From: Phycicoccus sonneratiae
GTDB lineage: Bacteria; Actinomycetota; Actinomycetes; Actinomycetales; Dermatophilaceae
Direction of reading: 5' to 3'
DNA: 64,000 nt
Assembly (NCBI RefSeq): GCF_016887965.1
Contig: NZ_JAFDVD010000008.1
Coordinates: 186,001-250,000 of the forward strand
This document shows, piece after piece, positions 43,143 through 53,549 of the stretch. How positions within the stretch are numbered: position 1 is the first letter of the stretch; each line of letters opens with the position of its first letter. The notes below the pieces were generated by a model. It ran no database searches and was not told the DNA's origin. It saw only the letters and a list, made by a program, of their open reading frames with translations. Made by a program: the position numbers and the translations under genes.

Positions 43143-43824
43143 GCACCGGAGCGGCGAGGTCGGCGTTGTCGAGCACCCACGTGGCCCGGGTCGCCGGGTC
43201 GGCCTCGGCGAGGTAGAGGCGCTGCCCGCCGACGTACCGCGCGTTGACGGAGGACCCGGGGTCCGAGCGCTCGGCGTCGAGCGGACCGAACCGGGCGTTC
43301 CCCCGCGGGACGGAGACCTCGAACGGGACGTCGACGAACACCGAGGCGTCCCAGAGGTCGGCCGGCCCCGGCCGGTGGAGGAAGATCCCGTCGAGGAGCA
43401 GCAGGCCCTCCGGACCCGCCGGGCCGGCCTCGACGTCGACGGCCGCGTCGGTCCCGACGTCGTGGACGGCGGGTCGGAAGGGGCGCCCGGCGCGGAACGG
43501 GTCGACCAGGTGCTCGCGCAGCGCCGTGAGGTCGTAGGAGTCGCGGTAGAACGACTCGGCCGTCCGGCCGCGGGCGTACCGCTGGTCGCGAGGCCGGTGG
43601 AACCCGTCGACGCCGGCCCGGTGCACCTCGCGCCGGGTGGCCAGCAGGAGGGCCAGCTCGCGGGCCAGCACGGTCTTGCCGGCCCCGTCCACCCCGTCGA
43701 CGGCCACGACCGCCCGCTCTCCCGGCCGCACGGCGAGCAGGAGGTCGGCCAGCCGGCCGAGCACCTCCGCGCGCCGACCGGTCGGCGACGGCGGGTCGAA
43801 CGCGTCGAGGCGGCCGGTGGTCAC
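43093..43824 (-). CDS. Uridine-kinase-like P-loop nucleoside kinase
   Basis: The 243-residue protein has a Walker A loop GVDGAGKTVLARELA. VDGFHRPRDQRYARGR follows at the position where uridine kinases have the DDFY/Y substrate contacts, then LLLLDGIFLHRPG and the VPFEVSVPRGNARFG region. It would phosphorylate a nucleoside such as uridine or nicotinamide riboside; the exact substrate is unclear. I chose the GTG at 43824 because GAGG is four nt upstream and it does not overlap ispG; a GTG at 43854 is possible. Its last 50 bp overlap the opposing membrane-protein gene, which is unusual. Confidence 0.75.
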   Translation of the reverse strand: MTTGRLDAFDPPSPTGRRAEVLGRLADLLLAVRPGERAVVAVDGVDGAGKTVLARELALLLATRREVHRAGVDGFHRPRDQRYARGRTAESFYRDSYDLTALREHLVDPFRAGRPFRPAVHDVGTDAAVDVEAGPAGPEGLLLLDGIFLHRPGPADLWDASVFVDVPFEVSVPRGNARFGPLDAERSDPGSSVNARYVGGQRLYLAEADPATRATWVLDNADLAAPVLTRRGARGGGTPTATG

Positions 43825-43828
43825 CGCC

Positions 43829-44989
<1,161 letters not shown>

Positions 44990-45040
44990 GCCCCCCAGCC
45001 TACGGCGCGCGGCTGGGTGTTCCCTGCACGGGGACCGGGG

Positions 45041-46402
45041 TCAGCCGCCGAGGTCCACCGGGTTGACGAGGTCGGCGTAGATGAGCAGCGCGGACATCCC
45101 GATGAGCACGACGGCCACCGAGTACGCGAGCGGCAGGGCCTTCGCCACGTCGACGAACCCGGGGTCGGGACGGCCCCGCAGGCGGGCCCACTGGCGCTTG
45201 GTCCCCTCCCACAGCGCGCCGGCGACATGACCGCCGTCGAGCGGCAGCAGCGGGACGAGGTTGAAGACGAAGAGCATGATGTTCAGCCCCGCGAGCAGCG
45301 CGAGGAGGGTCCACAGCTTGTCGCCGAGGCCCTTGCCGAAGATCGCGTCGTACTTGCCCGACCCGACGTCGCCGGCGACCCGTCCGACGCCGACGACCGA
45401 CATCGGGCTGTCGACCTCGCGCTCGGCCCCGCCGAAGGCCGCGTCCCACACCCCGCTCATCCGCTGGGGGATGTGCGCGAGCGCCGAGGCGGTCTGGGTC
45501 GTGTAGCCCCAGACGATGCCCGGCACGGCGGTGAGCGGCTGGCGCTCGTAGGCCATCGGCTGGCGGCTCGTGACCCCGAGGAACCCGGCCTCGGTCGTCT
45601 CGGGGGTGCCGTCGGCGCGCACGACGGGGTTGCCCGCGTCGTCGAGGACCTGGACCGTGTTGCGGATGGGCGTCACCGAGAGCGTGAGGCGCTGCCCGTC
45701 GCGCTCGACGACGACGGGCACCGCGGTGCCGGCCTCGGGCCGGATGAGGGCGCCGACGTCGCGGATGTCGTCGACCGGCGTCCCCGCGATCGAGACGAAG
45801 CGGTCACCGGGCAGGATGCCGGCGGCGAGCGCCGGGGTCGGCGCGCGGCCGGCGCACGAGGTGGTCGCGGCGGCGTCCGTGGCGGGGACGACGCACTGGG
45901 CGACGGAGGCGACCTCGGCCCCCTTCTGCGGCGCCTGGAGCCCGTGCACGGTGACGAGGATGGTCAGGAGGACGACCCCGATGAGCAGGTTCATCAGCGG
46001 CCCGCCGAGCATGACGAGGACCTTCTTCGGCACCGAGAGCCGGTAGAAGACGCGGTCCTCGTCGCCGGGGCGGACCTCCTCGAGGCTGGCCGCCCGGGCC
46101 TCGTCCATCAGCTGGCTGAACCGGCCGGTGCTCGAGGCGCGCAGCTTCCCGTCGTCGCCGGGCCGCGGCGGGAACATCCCGATCATCCGGATGTAGCCGC
46201 CGAGCGGGATGGCCTTGACGCCGTACTCGGTCTCGCCGCGACGGCGTGACCAGACGGTCGGGCCGAAGCCGACCATGTACTGGGTGACGCGCACCCCGAA
46301 CCGCTTGGCCGGGACGAGGTGCCCGACCTCGTGCAGCGCGATCGAGAGCGCCACGCCGAGCGCCATGAAGAGCACGCCGAGCACGAACGCGACGGTCGTC
46401 AC
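45041..46402 (-). CDS. Site-2 protease (RseP/M50 metalloprotease)
   Basis: The 453-residue membrane protease has the zinc motif HEVGH in [19 protein letters not shown], the third ligand in [16 protein letters not shown], and a PDZ domain at about 190-300 ([19 protein letters not shown]). Site-2 proteases cut TM helices of anti-sigma factors or similar proteins. I chose the GTG at 46402, overlapping the dxr stop by four bases; the upstream frame is non-conserved. It is the equivalent of Rip1 in mycobacteria, in the same dxr-rip1-ispG order. Whether it cuts either anti-sigma-like partner in this window is unknown. Confidence 0.95.
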   Translation of the reverse strand: MTTVAFVLGVLFMALGVALSIALHEVGHLVPAKRFGVRVTQYMVGFGPTVWSRRRGETEYGVKAIPLGGYIRMIGMFPPRPGDDGKLRASSTGRFSQLMDEARAASLEEVRPGDEDRVFYRLSVPKKVLVMLGGPLMNLLIGVVLLTILVTVHGLQAPQKGAEVASVAQCVVPATDAAATTSCAGRAPTPALAAGILPGDRFVSIAGTPVDDIRDVGALIRPEAGTAVPVVVERDGQRLTLSVTPIRNTVQVLDDAGNPVVRADGTPETTEAGFLGVTSRQPMAYERQPLTAVPGIVWGYTTQTASALAHIPQRMSGVWDAAFGGAEREVDSPMSVVGVGRVAGDVGSGKYDAIFGKGLGDKLWTLLALLAGLNIMLFVFNLVPLLPLDGGHVAGALWEGTKRQWARLRGRPDPGFVDVAKALPLAYSVAVVLIGMSALLIYADLVNPVDLGG

Positions 46403-47628
46403 CGGCGGCCTCCTTGGGTCTGGTCGGTCGGTGCGCCCCCGAGCAGCTCGCGGGCGCGCTCCCGTGCCCACCGGTCGGCGGCGAGCACCGACTCAACGCT
46501 CGAGGCGTCGAGTTCGCTCCCATTGTGCGCCTGCTCGTCGTGGTGCGCCTCCACGACGCGTTCCACGGTGTCGACGATGTCGAGGAAGCCGATGGCCCCG
46601 TCGTGGAAGGCGTCGACGCACACCTCGTTCGCCGCGTTGTAGACCGCCGGGAAGGTGCCGCCGGCCTCCCCCACCCGCCGGGCGAGCCGCACGGCGGGGA
46701 ACGCGTCGTCGTCGAGGGGGTGGAACTCCCAGGACTGGGCGAGTGACCAGTCGCACGGGACGTCGACGTCCTCGAGCCGTTCTGGCCAGGACAGGCCGAG
46801 GGCGATCGGCACGAGCATCCGCGGCGGGCCGAGCTGGGCGATGGTCGAGCCGTCGTGGAACTCGACCATCGAGTGGATCTGCTGCTGCGGGTGGACGACG
46901 ACGTCGATCCGGTCGAACGGCACGTCGAAGAGCAGGTGCGCCTCGATGACCTCGAGGCCCTTGTTGACGAGCGTCGCGGAGTTCGTCGTGATGACCCGGC
47001 CCATCGAGAAGTTCGGGTGGGCGAGGGCCTGCTCGGGCGTGACGTCGGTGAGCTCGGCCCGGCTGCGGCCGCGGAACGGCCCACCGCTGGCGGTGACGAC
47101 GAGCCGGCGGACCTCCTCGGCCCGGCCGCCACGCAGCGACTGGGCGATGGCGCTGTGCTCGGAGTCGACGGGCACGATCTGCCCCGGCGCGGCGGCGTCC
47201 TTGACGAGCGGGCCGCCGACGATGAGCGACTCCTTGTTGGCCAGCGCGAGCACGGACCCGGCACCGAGCGCGGCAAGGGTGGGGCGCAAGCCGATCGAGC
47301 CGGTGATGCCGTTGAGCACGACGTCGGCCCCGCACCCGGCGGCCGTCGTCGCGGCCTCGTCGCCGACGACCACCTCGGGCCGGTACGACGGGTCGCCGGA
47401 CGCGGCGGCGACGGCCTCGCGCAGCTCGTCGGCGCTCCCCCGCGCGGCGGCGACGAGGGGGGCGCGGGTGGCCGCCGCCTGCTCGGCGAGCAGAGCGGTG
47501 TTGCCCCCGGCCGAGAGCGCGACGACGCGGAAGCGGTCGGGGTGGGCGGCGACGACCTCGAGGGCCTGGGTGCCGATCGAGCCGGTGGAGCCGAGGACGG
47601 CGACGGTGCGGACGCTCACGCCGGCCAT
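46399..47628 (-). CDS. dxr: 1-deoxy-D-xylulose-5-phosphate reductoisomerase
   Basis: The 409-residue enzyme commits DXP to MEP, the first step of the MEP route. The N-terminal Rossmann motif is [18 protein letters not shown] for [36 protein letters not shown] and [10 protein letters not shown]-type (here [16 protein letters not shown]) are the substrate and metal sites. The ATG at 47628 is clear. The rseP-like gene overlaps the stop. It is the target of fosmidomycin in the family. Confidence 0.97.
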   Translation of the reverse strand: MAGVSVRTVAVLGSTGSIGTQALEVVAAHPDRFRVVALSAGGNTALLAEQAAATRAPLVAAARGSADELREAVAAASGDPSYRPEVVVGDEAATTAAGCGADVVLNGITGSIGLRPTLAALGAGSVLALANKESLIVGGPLVKDAAAPGQIVPVDSEHSAIAQSLRGGRAEEVRRLVVTASGGPFRGRSRAELTDVTPEQALAHPNFSMGRVITTNSATLVNKGLEVIEAHLLFDVPFDRIDVVVHPQQQIHSMVEFHDGSTIAQLGPPRMLVPIALGLSWPERLEDVDVPCDWSLAQSWEFHPLDDDAFPAVRLARRVGEAGGTFPAVYNAANEVCVDAFHDGAIGFLDIVDTVERVVEAHHDEQAHNGSELDASSVESVLAADRWARERARELLGGAPTDQTQGGRR

Positions 47629-47671
47629 CCTGCCGCACCCGGCCGGCGGCCCCGACGCGGCCCGGACCCGC

Positions 47672-48718
47672 TCAGGAGGTGAACACCCGCTCCTCGATGA
47701 GGCGTTCGGCGACCACCCGGGCCTTCGGCACGTAGCGGCCGTGCTCGAAGTCCTTCTGCACCTCGAGCTCGACCTGGCCGCCGCCGAAGCGGTTCTTCTC
47801 GACCGAGATGACGACCCAGCGCCGGAAGACCTTGGCGGCGTTGAGGTCGTAGGTGAGGTGCTCGCGGGCGACGATGTTCTCCTTGGTCTGGAGGATGAGC
47901 ACGATGTCGGCCTCGTAGGCGAGGGCGCTCGAGCCGCGCAGGTCGCGGGTGCGCATCCGATGCCCGGCCCCGAGGCTCTCGCGGTCGGCCGCGGAGATGG
48001 CGACGACGGGGCACTCGAGCTCCATCGCGAGCTCCTTGAGCGTCTCGGTGACGAAGGTGACGCGCGTCGTCTCGTCCGAGGTCCCCTCGATGCCGTCGAC
48101 CGGGATCTTCTGGAGGTAGTCGACGAGGACGATCGGCGGCTCGCCCGTCTCGTCGGCGACGGCCGCGACGGTGCTCGCGATCTGCCCGATCGTCGTCATC
48201 CGGTTGCCCTCGACGATGTGCAGCCGGTCGGAGTAGGCCTCGATGGTCATCAGCGCGTCGACGCCGTACGGCAGGGCGCGCATCGCGGAGCCGAGGCCGC
48301 GGCGGTCGGGGTCCTCGGCCTCGAGCACGGCCCGGAACTGGCGGACGTCCGCGGCGGGGTTCATCGGGTCGTCGAGCCGGTCGGCGGCCGTCGCGGCCTC
48401 GAGACCGAGGAGGCGCTGGATGAGCGAAGCGGCCGTCAGCTCGAAGGAGAAGACGACGGCGTGCCGGCCCGCGACGACCGCGTTGCGCATCAGCTGCATC
48501 GCGAAGGTCGTCTTGCCGGCGCCCTCGGTGCCGGCGAGGAGGACGAGCTCGCCGGAGCGCAGACCGCCCCCGAAGGTCGTGTCGAGCAGGTCGAAGCCGG
48601 TCGGCCAGACCCGCGCACCGGGACGCGCGCCCATGCGCAGCGCCTCGTCGGTGTCGTCGAGGAAGGAACGCACGGACCGGTGACGGTCCGGGCGCTCGGA
48701 GTGGCGGGCCCGGCTCAT
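47672..48718 (-). CDS. DnaB-C-type RecA-fold ATPase
   Basis: The 348-residue protein is the DnaB helicase C-terminal type of RecA-fold. It has Walker [21 protein letters not shown], then [19 protein letters not shown], Walker [15 protein letters not shown], and an arginine-rich end. The DnaB N-terminal primase-binding domain is missing: the front is only ~50 residues of unrelated sequence. So it is not the replicative helicase and may be a KaiC/RadA-like ATPase with an unknown role. I chose the ATG at 48718, because the frame further upstream is not protein-like. It sits 44 bp before the dxr start, same strand. Confidence 0.75.
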   Translation of the reverse strand: MSRARHSERPDRHRSVRSFLDDTDEALRMGARPGARVWPTGFDLLDTTFGGGLRSGELVLLAGTEGAGKTTFAMQLMRNAVVAGRHAVVFSFELTAASLIQRLLGLEAATAADRLDDPMNPAADVRQFRAVLEAEDPDRRGLGSAMRALPYGVDALMTIEAYSDRLHIVEGNRMTTIGQIASTVAAVADETGEPPIVLVDYLQKIPVDGIEGTSDETTRVTFVTETLKELAMELECPVVAISAADRESLGAGHRMRTRDLRGSSALAYEADIVLILQTKENIVAREHLTYDLNAAKVFRRWVVISVEKNRFGGGQVELEVQKDFEHGRYVPKARVVAERLIEERVFTS

Positions 48719-49032
48719 GGGGTCAGTGCACCACTCGCGCCCCACCCGCCGCACGCCGCCGGGCCAGATCCTGTCCCTTCGGCCGACCCGTCCCCGTGTC
48801 AGAGGGACGGCGGATGCCGCCCTGACACCGCCGCTGCAGCCGCCGCGCAGCTGCGCTGTCATCGTGCACCGTCCCCATCCTCACGGGGAGGACGCGGACG
48901 CCGGCCGATGACGTGGATACATCCGCGTCATCGGCCGGTTTCCCCGGCATCACCGTGACGACTCGGACATTCGCGCTGGTCGGCCTGCGCGGTCGACGGC
49001 TGCCCGGCGGGCCCGGCAGCAGGGACGTCCGG
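48719..49032. other. 314-bp intergenic region
   Basis: No gene is seen between the ATPase start (48718) and the gabD stop (49033), both minus strand. It holds the stem-loop at 48901-48938 and probably the promoter of the ATPase gene. Nothing else is recognised. Confidence 0.6.
48901..48938. terminator. Stem-loop downstream of gabD
   Basis: Thirteen-base perfect outer arms (48901-48913 and 48926-48938) are extended inward by GGAT/ATCC with one T/G wobble and an AC loop. It lies 95 bp past the gabD stop in its direction of transcription, so a terminator for the polyamine operon is likely. The T-run next to it is on the wrong side for gabD. Confidence 0.6.
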
Positions 49033-50493
49033 TCAGAGCGCGATGCCGACGTACTTGACCTCGAGGTACTCCTCGATGCCCTCGAAGCCCCCCTCGCGCC
49101 CGTACCCGGACTGCTTGACGCCGCCGAAGGGGGCCGCGGGGTTCGAGACGATGCCGGTGTTCACGCCGACCATCCCGAACTCGAGGGCCTCGGAGACCCT
49201 CAGCACCCGGGCGTTGTCGCGCGTGAAGACGTAGCCGACGAGCCCGTACTCGGTGGAGTTGGCGCGCGTGACGGCCTCCTCCTCGGTGGCGAAGGTGCAC
49301 ACCGGAGCCACCGGGCCGAAGATCTCCTCGGTGAGGCAGCGGGCCCCCTCCGGCACGTCGGTGAGGACGGTCGGCGCGTAGAAGTTGCCGCGCCCGGCCA
49401 CCGGAGCGCCACCGGTGAGGACCGTGGCCCCGCGGCCCACCGCGTCCTCGACGAGCTCGTGGACGCCCTGGCGGGCCTTCGGGGTGATGAGCGGCCCGAC
49501 GTCGACACCCTTCTTGGTGCCCTTGCCGACGGTCAGCGCCCCCATCCGGGCGGCGAGCTTGCCCGAGAACTCCTCGGCGACGGACTCGTGGACGAAGAAC
49601 CGGTTGGCCGCCGTGCACGCCTCGCCGATGTTGCGCATCTTCGCGAGCATCGCGCCCTCGACGGCGGCGTCGACGTCGGCGTCCTCGAAGACGATGAACG
49701 GCGCGTTTCCGCCGAGCTCCATCGACAGCCGCAGGAGCTGCTCGGCGGACTGCTCGACGAGCTTCTTGCCCACCGCGGTCGAGCCGGTGAAGGTCAGCTT
49801 GCGCAGCCGCGGGTCGCGGATGACCGGCTCGCAGACGGCGCCCGAGTGGGTCGTCGTCACGACGTTGAGGACGCCGTCGGGCAGGCCGCACTCCTGGAGC
49901 ACCTGGGCGAGCAGGAGCATCGTCAGCGGGGTCTCGTGCGCCGGCTTGACGACCATCGTGCAGCCGGCGGCGATGGCCGGGCCGATCTTGCGGGTGCCCA
50001 TGGCCAGCGGGAAGTTCCAGGGCGTGATCATCAGCGTGGGGCCGACCGGCTGGGCCATCGTCACGAGCCGCGATGCCCCGTTCGGGGCCACCGAGTAGCG
50101 TCCGTGCACGCGCACCGCCTCCTCGGAGAACCACCGGAAGAACTCGGCGCCGTAGGTGACCTCGCCCCTGGCCTCGGCGAGCGTCTTGCCCATCTCGAGG
50201 GTCATGAGCATCGCGAACTCGTCGGCGCGGGCCGTGACCGTCTCGAAGGCCCGCCGGAGGATCTCGGCGCGGTCGCGCGGTGCCGTGGCCGCCCACGAGG
50301 CGCGGGCGGCGTCGGCGGCCGCGAGGGCGGCCAGTCCGTCCTCGGGCGTGCCGTCGGCGCACGTGGTGAGCGTGGCGCCGGTGGCCGGGTCGTGGACGTC
50401 GAAGCGCTCACCGCCGCTCGCCTCCCGCCACGAGCCGCCGACGAGGATCCCCGACGGGAGGGAGTCGATGAGTGCCTTCTGGGTGATGGCCAT
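49033..50493 (-). CDS. gabD: NAD(P)-dependent succinate-semialdehyde dehydrogenase
   Basis: The 486-residue aldehyde dehydrogenase has the catalytic Cys in GEACTAANRFF, the general-base Glu in SMELGGNAPFIVF, and NAD contacts in PWNFPLAMGTRKIGPA and FTGSTAVGKKL. The sequence fits the GabD/SSADH group, oxidising succinate semialdehyde to succinate as the last step of GABA use. I chose the ATG at 50493, with AAAGGATC upstream; an in-frame GTG six codons earlier is unlikely. It follows the saccharopine-type gene by 26 bp and completes the putrescine route encoded by its neighbours. Confidence 0.9.
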   Translation of the reverse strand: MAITQKALIDSLPSGILVGGSWREASGGERFDVHDPATGATLTTCADGTPEDGLAALAAADAARASWAATAPRDRAEILRRAFETVTARADEFAMLMTLEMGKTLAEARGEVTYGAEFFRWFSEEAVRVHGRYSVAPNGASRLVTMAQPVGPTLMITPWNFPLAMGTRKIGPAIAAGCTMVVKPAHETPLTMLLLAQVLQECGLPDGVLNVVTTTHSGAVCEPVIRDPRLRKLTFTGSTAVGKKLVEQSAEQLLRLSMELGGNAPFIVFEDADVDAAVEGAMLAKMRNIGEACTAANRFFVHESVAEEFSGKLAARMGALTVGKGTKKGVDVGPLITPKARQGVHELVEDAVGRGATVLTGGAPVAGRGNFYAPTVLTDVPEGARCLTEEIFGPVAPVCTFATEEEAVTRANSTEYGLVGYVFTRDNARVLRVSEALEFGMVGVNTGIVSNPAAPFGGVKQSGYGREGGFEGIEEYLEVKYVGIAL

Positions 50494-50519
50494 GGGCCGA
50501 TCCTTTCGCACGAACGGGG

Positions 50520-51785
50520 TCAGCGGTCCTCGAGGCCCCAGGGCGAGCCGTAGCCGGCGGGCTTAGGGGCGGCGAGCAGGTCGAGGAAGGGGACGGCGTC
50601 GAAGGCCTCGGGCCCGAGCACCCCGACCCCCGACCACGCCCCGGTCGCGAGCAGCTCGAGGGCGACGACCGGGTTGACCGCCGTCTGCCAGACGACGCAC
50701 TGGGCCTCGTACTCGCGCATCGTGTCGGCGTTGTCGGACACGTGGTAGAGGTACGTGCGCCGCGGCTGCCCGTCCTTGCCGGTCCCGGTGACCCACAGGC
50801 CGGCACACGTCTTCCCCTCCATCCGCGGACCGATGGTCTGCGGGTCGGGCAGCACGGCGGCGACGACGTCGCGCGGGCTGACCTCGACGCCCTTGACGGT
50901 GACCGGCTCCGTCGAGTCGAGGCCGAGGGTGTGCAGCGTCCGGAGGATGGTGATCATCTCCTCGCCGAGCCCGTACTTGAAGGTGACCTTCCGCGCGTCG
51001 ACCCAGCGCGGCATGAGGAGCACCTCCTCGTGCTCGACGTGCACGCACTCGACCGGGCCGATGCCCTCCGGGAAGTCGAACACCTCGGGCTCGCTGAACG
51101 CCGGGAGGGTGTACCAGCCGCCGTCGGGCTCGTCGGCCCGCGCCTTCTCCCAGACGACCGGCGGGTTGAGGCACTCCTCGATGATCGTCCACATCGAGAA
51201 CCCGGGAGCGAACACCTCGTTGCCGTCGTCGTCGCGGATGACCAGGTTGGCGCCGTCGCGCGTGCCGAGCTCGTCGATCTCGGAGAACAGGTGGTCGGCG
51301 GCGTACCGGGCGAAGACGTCGGACAGGCCCGGCTCGACGCCGATGCCGACGAGCGCGAGCCGACCGTCGGCCTCCCACTCCCCCGCCTGCGCGAACTGCT
51401 CGTCGCCGAGCTTGACCCCGACCTTGGCGTACGGCTCGTCGGGGTGGCGGCGGGACAGGCTCATCGCCATGTCGAGGTAGTCGGCCCCGGCCGCCCGCGC
51501 GCCCTCGAAGATGGGGACGACGAACCGCGGGTCGACGGCGTTGAACACGTGCGTGGCCGACACCTCGCGGGCCAGCGCCGTGACGGCGTCGGCGTCCGAG
51601 GCGTCGACCTGCGCCGCCGAGAACCGTTCGCCCCCACCGCCGCGGGCCGACACCGCGGCGACGGTGCGCTCGGCCCGGGAGACGTCGTGGTCGGCGACGA
51701 CCCACGCCTCGAAGAAGTCTCGCTCGGCGGCGATGCGGGCCGCGGCGTCGCCGACGCCCCCCGCACCGATCATGAGGACGCGCAC
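50520..51785 (-). CDS. Saccharopine-dehydrogenase-family (LYS9-like) reductase
   Basis: The 421-residue protein has an N-terminal Rossmann fold, MIGAGGVGDAAARIAAERDFF, for NAD(P)H, then a long saccharopine-reductase-like C-terminal part. GLGEEMITILRTLHTLGLDS and the end WGLEDR are not diagnostic. Family members include saccharopine dehydrogenase and carboxynorspermidine synthase. Inside a putrescine operon it could join an amine with an aldehyde, for example in polyamine synthesis, but that is inference. The GTG start at 51785 follows the potC stop by 40 bp. Confidence 0.72.
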   Translation of the reverse strand: MRVLMIGAGGVGDAAARIAAERDFFEAWVVADHDVSRAERTVAAVSARGGGGERFSAAQVDASDADAVTALAREVSATHVFNAVDPRFVVPIFEGARAAGADYLDMAMSLSRRHPDEPYAKVGVKLGDEQFAQAGEWEADGRLALVGIGVEPGLSDVFARYAADHLFSEIDELGTRDGANLVIRDDDGNEVFAPGFSMWTIIEECLNPPVVWEKARADEPDGGWYTLPAFSEPEVFDFPEGIGPVECVHVEHEEVLLMPRWVDARKVTFKYGLGEEMITILRTLHTLGLDSTEPVTVKGVEVSPRDVVAAVLPDPQTIGPRMEGKTCAGLWVTGTGKDGQPRRTYLYHVSDNADTMREYEAQCVVWQTAVNPVVALELLATGAWSGVGVLGPEAFDAVPFLDLLAAPKPAGYGSPWGLEDR

Positions 51786-51825
51786 GGTGACCTTTCCTGT
51801 GTCGTGCCGGGGGTGCCCCCGGCGG

Positions 51826-52635
51826 CTACTTGCTGCTGCGGCGGGCGTTGCCCACGAGCTGGCCGACGATGACCAGCGTGAGGGCGATGACGAACATCGA
51901 GAAGCCGATGACGTTGGCCTGGGCGGGGATCCCGCGCAGGTAGGAGACGTAGACGAACTTCGGGAAGGTCGTCTCGTTGCCGGAGACGAAGTTCGTGATG
52001 ATGAAGTCGTCGAACGAGAGCGAGAACGCGAGCAGCGCCGCCCCGACGATGCCCGGGAGGACGAGCGGGAAGGTGACCCGCCAGAACGTCGCGGACGGAC
52101 CCGCGTAGAGGTCCTGGGCGGCCTCCTCGATGCGCGGGTCGAGGCTCTGGAGACGGGCCTTGACCGTGACGACGACGAAGCTGACGCAGAACATGATGTG
52201 CGCGATGGTGATCGTCCAGAAGCCGAGGCCGAGGCCGACCCGCGAGAAGCCCTGGACGAAGATCGTCAGCAGGCTGGCGCCGAGGACGATCTCGGGGGTC
52301 GCCATCGGCACGAAGACGAGCACGTTGCTCGCCGACCGGCCGACGAAGCGGTGCCGCACGAGGGCGAAGGCCAGCAGCGTGCCGAGGACGGTCGCCACGA
52401 GGGTGGCGATGACCCCGATCTCGAGGGAGGTGACGAGGGCGTCGCAGACCCCCGGTGCACCGCAGGGGTCCTGCCAGTGCTTGAGCGTGGGGCTGCCCTG
52501 CGGGTTCCAGACGATGTTCGACTTCCGGTAGTTGTTGAACGAGAAGACGAACGTGTAGGCGACCGGGAGGAACAGGTAGAGGAGCACGAGCACCGCGACG
52601 ATGATCGCGAAGCGGTTCTGCAGACGGCGGATCAC
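51826..52635 (-). CDS. potC: Polyamine ABC transporter permease PotC
   Basis: The 269-residue permease has about six TM helices and the EAA-loop for ATPase contact in EEAAQDLYAGPSATFWRVT. The layout and partner genes fit PotC of the spermidine/putrescine importer PotABCD. The GTG start at 52635 overlaps the potB stop by four bases. It is part of one transcript potD-potA-potB-potC. A loop after TM1 carries an odd CGAPGVC pair of cysteines. Confidence 0.9.
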   Translation of the reverse strand: MIRRLQNRFAIIVAVLVLLYLFLPVAYTFVFSFNNYRKSNIVWNPQGSPTLKHWQDPCGAPGVCDALVTSLEIGVIATLVATVLGTLLAFALVRHRFVGRSASNVLVFVPMATPEIVLGASLLTIFVQGFSRVGLGLGFWTITIAHIMFCVSFVVVTVKARLQSLDPRIEEAAQDLYAGPSATFWRVTFPLVLPGIVGAALLAFSLSFDDFIITNFVSGNETTFPKFVYVSYLRGIPAQANVIGFSMFVIALTLVIVGQLVGNARRSSK

Positions 52636-53549
52636 AGCAGCTCCTCCGTCCCGAAGCGGCGCACGTAGACGAAGACCATGGCGAGGATCAGCGCCATGAG
52701 GGTGAACGACAGGGCCGCCGCCACGGGGAAGCCGCCGAGCACCCGGAAGAACTGGCTCTCGATGACGTTGCCGACCATCTTCGTGTTGTCGGCGCCGAGG
52801 AGGTCGGCGTTGACGTAGTCGCCGGCCGCCGGGATGAAGGTCAGCAGCGTCCCGGCGATGACACCGGGCATCGACATCGGCAGGGTGACCGTGCGGAAGG
52901 TCGTGAACCCGTTGGCGTACAGGTCACCGCCGGCCTCGATGACCCGGTGGTCGGCCCGTTCGAGGGAGGCGTAGATCGGGAGCACCATGAACGGCAGGAA
53001 GTTGTACGTGAGGCCGGCGACGACCGCCGCCCACGTCTCGGTGATGTGGCCGCCCGGCAGCAGGTGCAGCGCGTTGAGCGTGCTCGCCACCGGCCCCTCG
53101 TCGGCGAGGATCTGCCGCCAGGCCACGGTGCGGAGGATGAACGAGGTGAAGAACGGCGCGATGACCGCGATGAGCATGACGTTGCGCCAGCGGCCCGCCT
53201 TGAACGCCATCGCGTAGGCCAGCGGGTAGGCGAGGCAGAAGGCGAAGAAGGTCGCCAGGCCGGCGAAGAGCAGCGAGCGCCCGAACTGCGGGGCGAAGTC
53301 GGTGAGCGCCCGCAGGTAGTTCGAGAAGTTGACGTCGCGGTAGTAGTAGCCCGGGTACCCCGGGAACTGCGACTGCAGGCTGACCGTGAACAGCTGGAGC
53401 AGCGGGATGACGAAGAAGACGAAGAGCCAGAGCGCGCCGGGGAGCAGGAGGAGGTAGGGCAGCCAGCTGCGTCCCGCGCGCTCCTGGGCGGGCGCGGGGT
53501 CGGTGGGTCCACCTCCCCCGGCCTGCCCGACGTGGGCGAGGGCGCTCAC
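52632..53549 (-). CDS. potB: Polyamine ABC transporter permease PotB
   Basis: The 305-residue permease has six TM helices after a ~28-residue Pro/Gly-rich start. The EAA-loop is EAGGDLYANGFTTFRTVTLP. Long helices start LPYLLLLPGALWLFVFFVIP. It pairs with PotC to form the channel of the importer. I chose the GTG at 53549, which overlaps the potA stop by four bases; the frame further upstream is not conserved. Between potA and potC, as expected. Confidence 0.9.
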   Translation of the reverse strand: MSALAHVGQAGGGGPTDPAPAQERAGRSWLPYLLLLPGALWLFVFFVIPLLQLFTVSLQSQFPGYPGYYYRDVNFSNYLRALTDFAPQFGRSLLFAGLATFFAFCLAYPLAYAMAFKAGRWRNVMLIAVIAPFFTSFILRTVAWRQILADEGPVASTLNALHLLPGGHITETWAAVVAGLTYNFLPFMVLPIYASLERADHRVIEAGGDLYANGFTTFRTVTLPMSMPGVIAGTLLTFIPAAGDYVNADLLGADNTKMVGNVIESQFFRVLGGFPVAAALSFTLMALILAMVFVYVRRFGTEELL

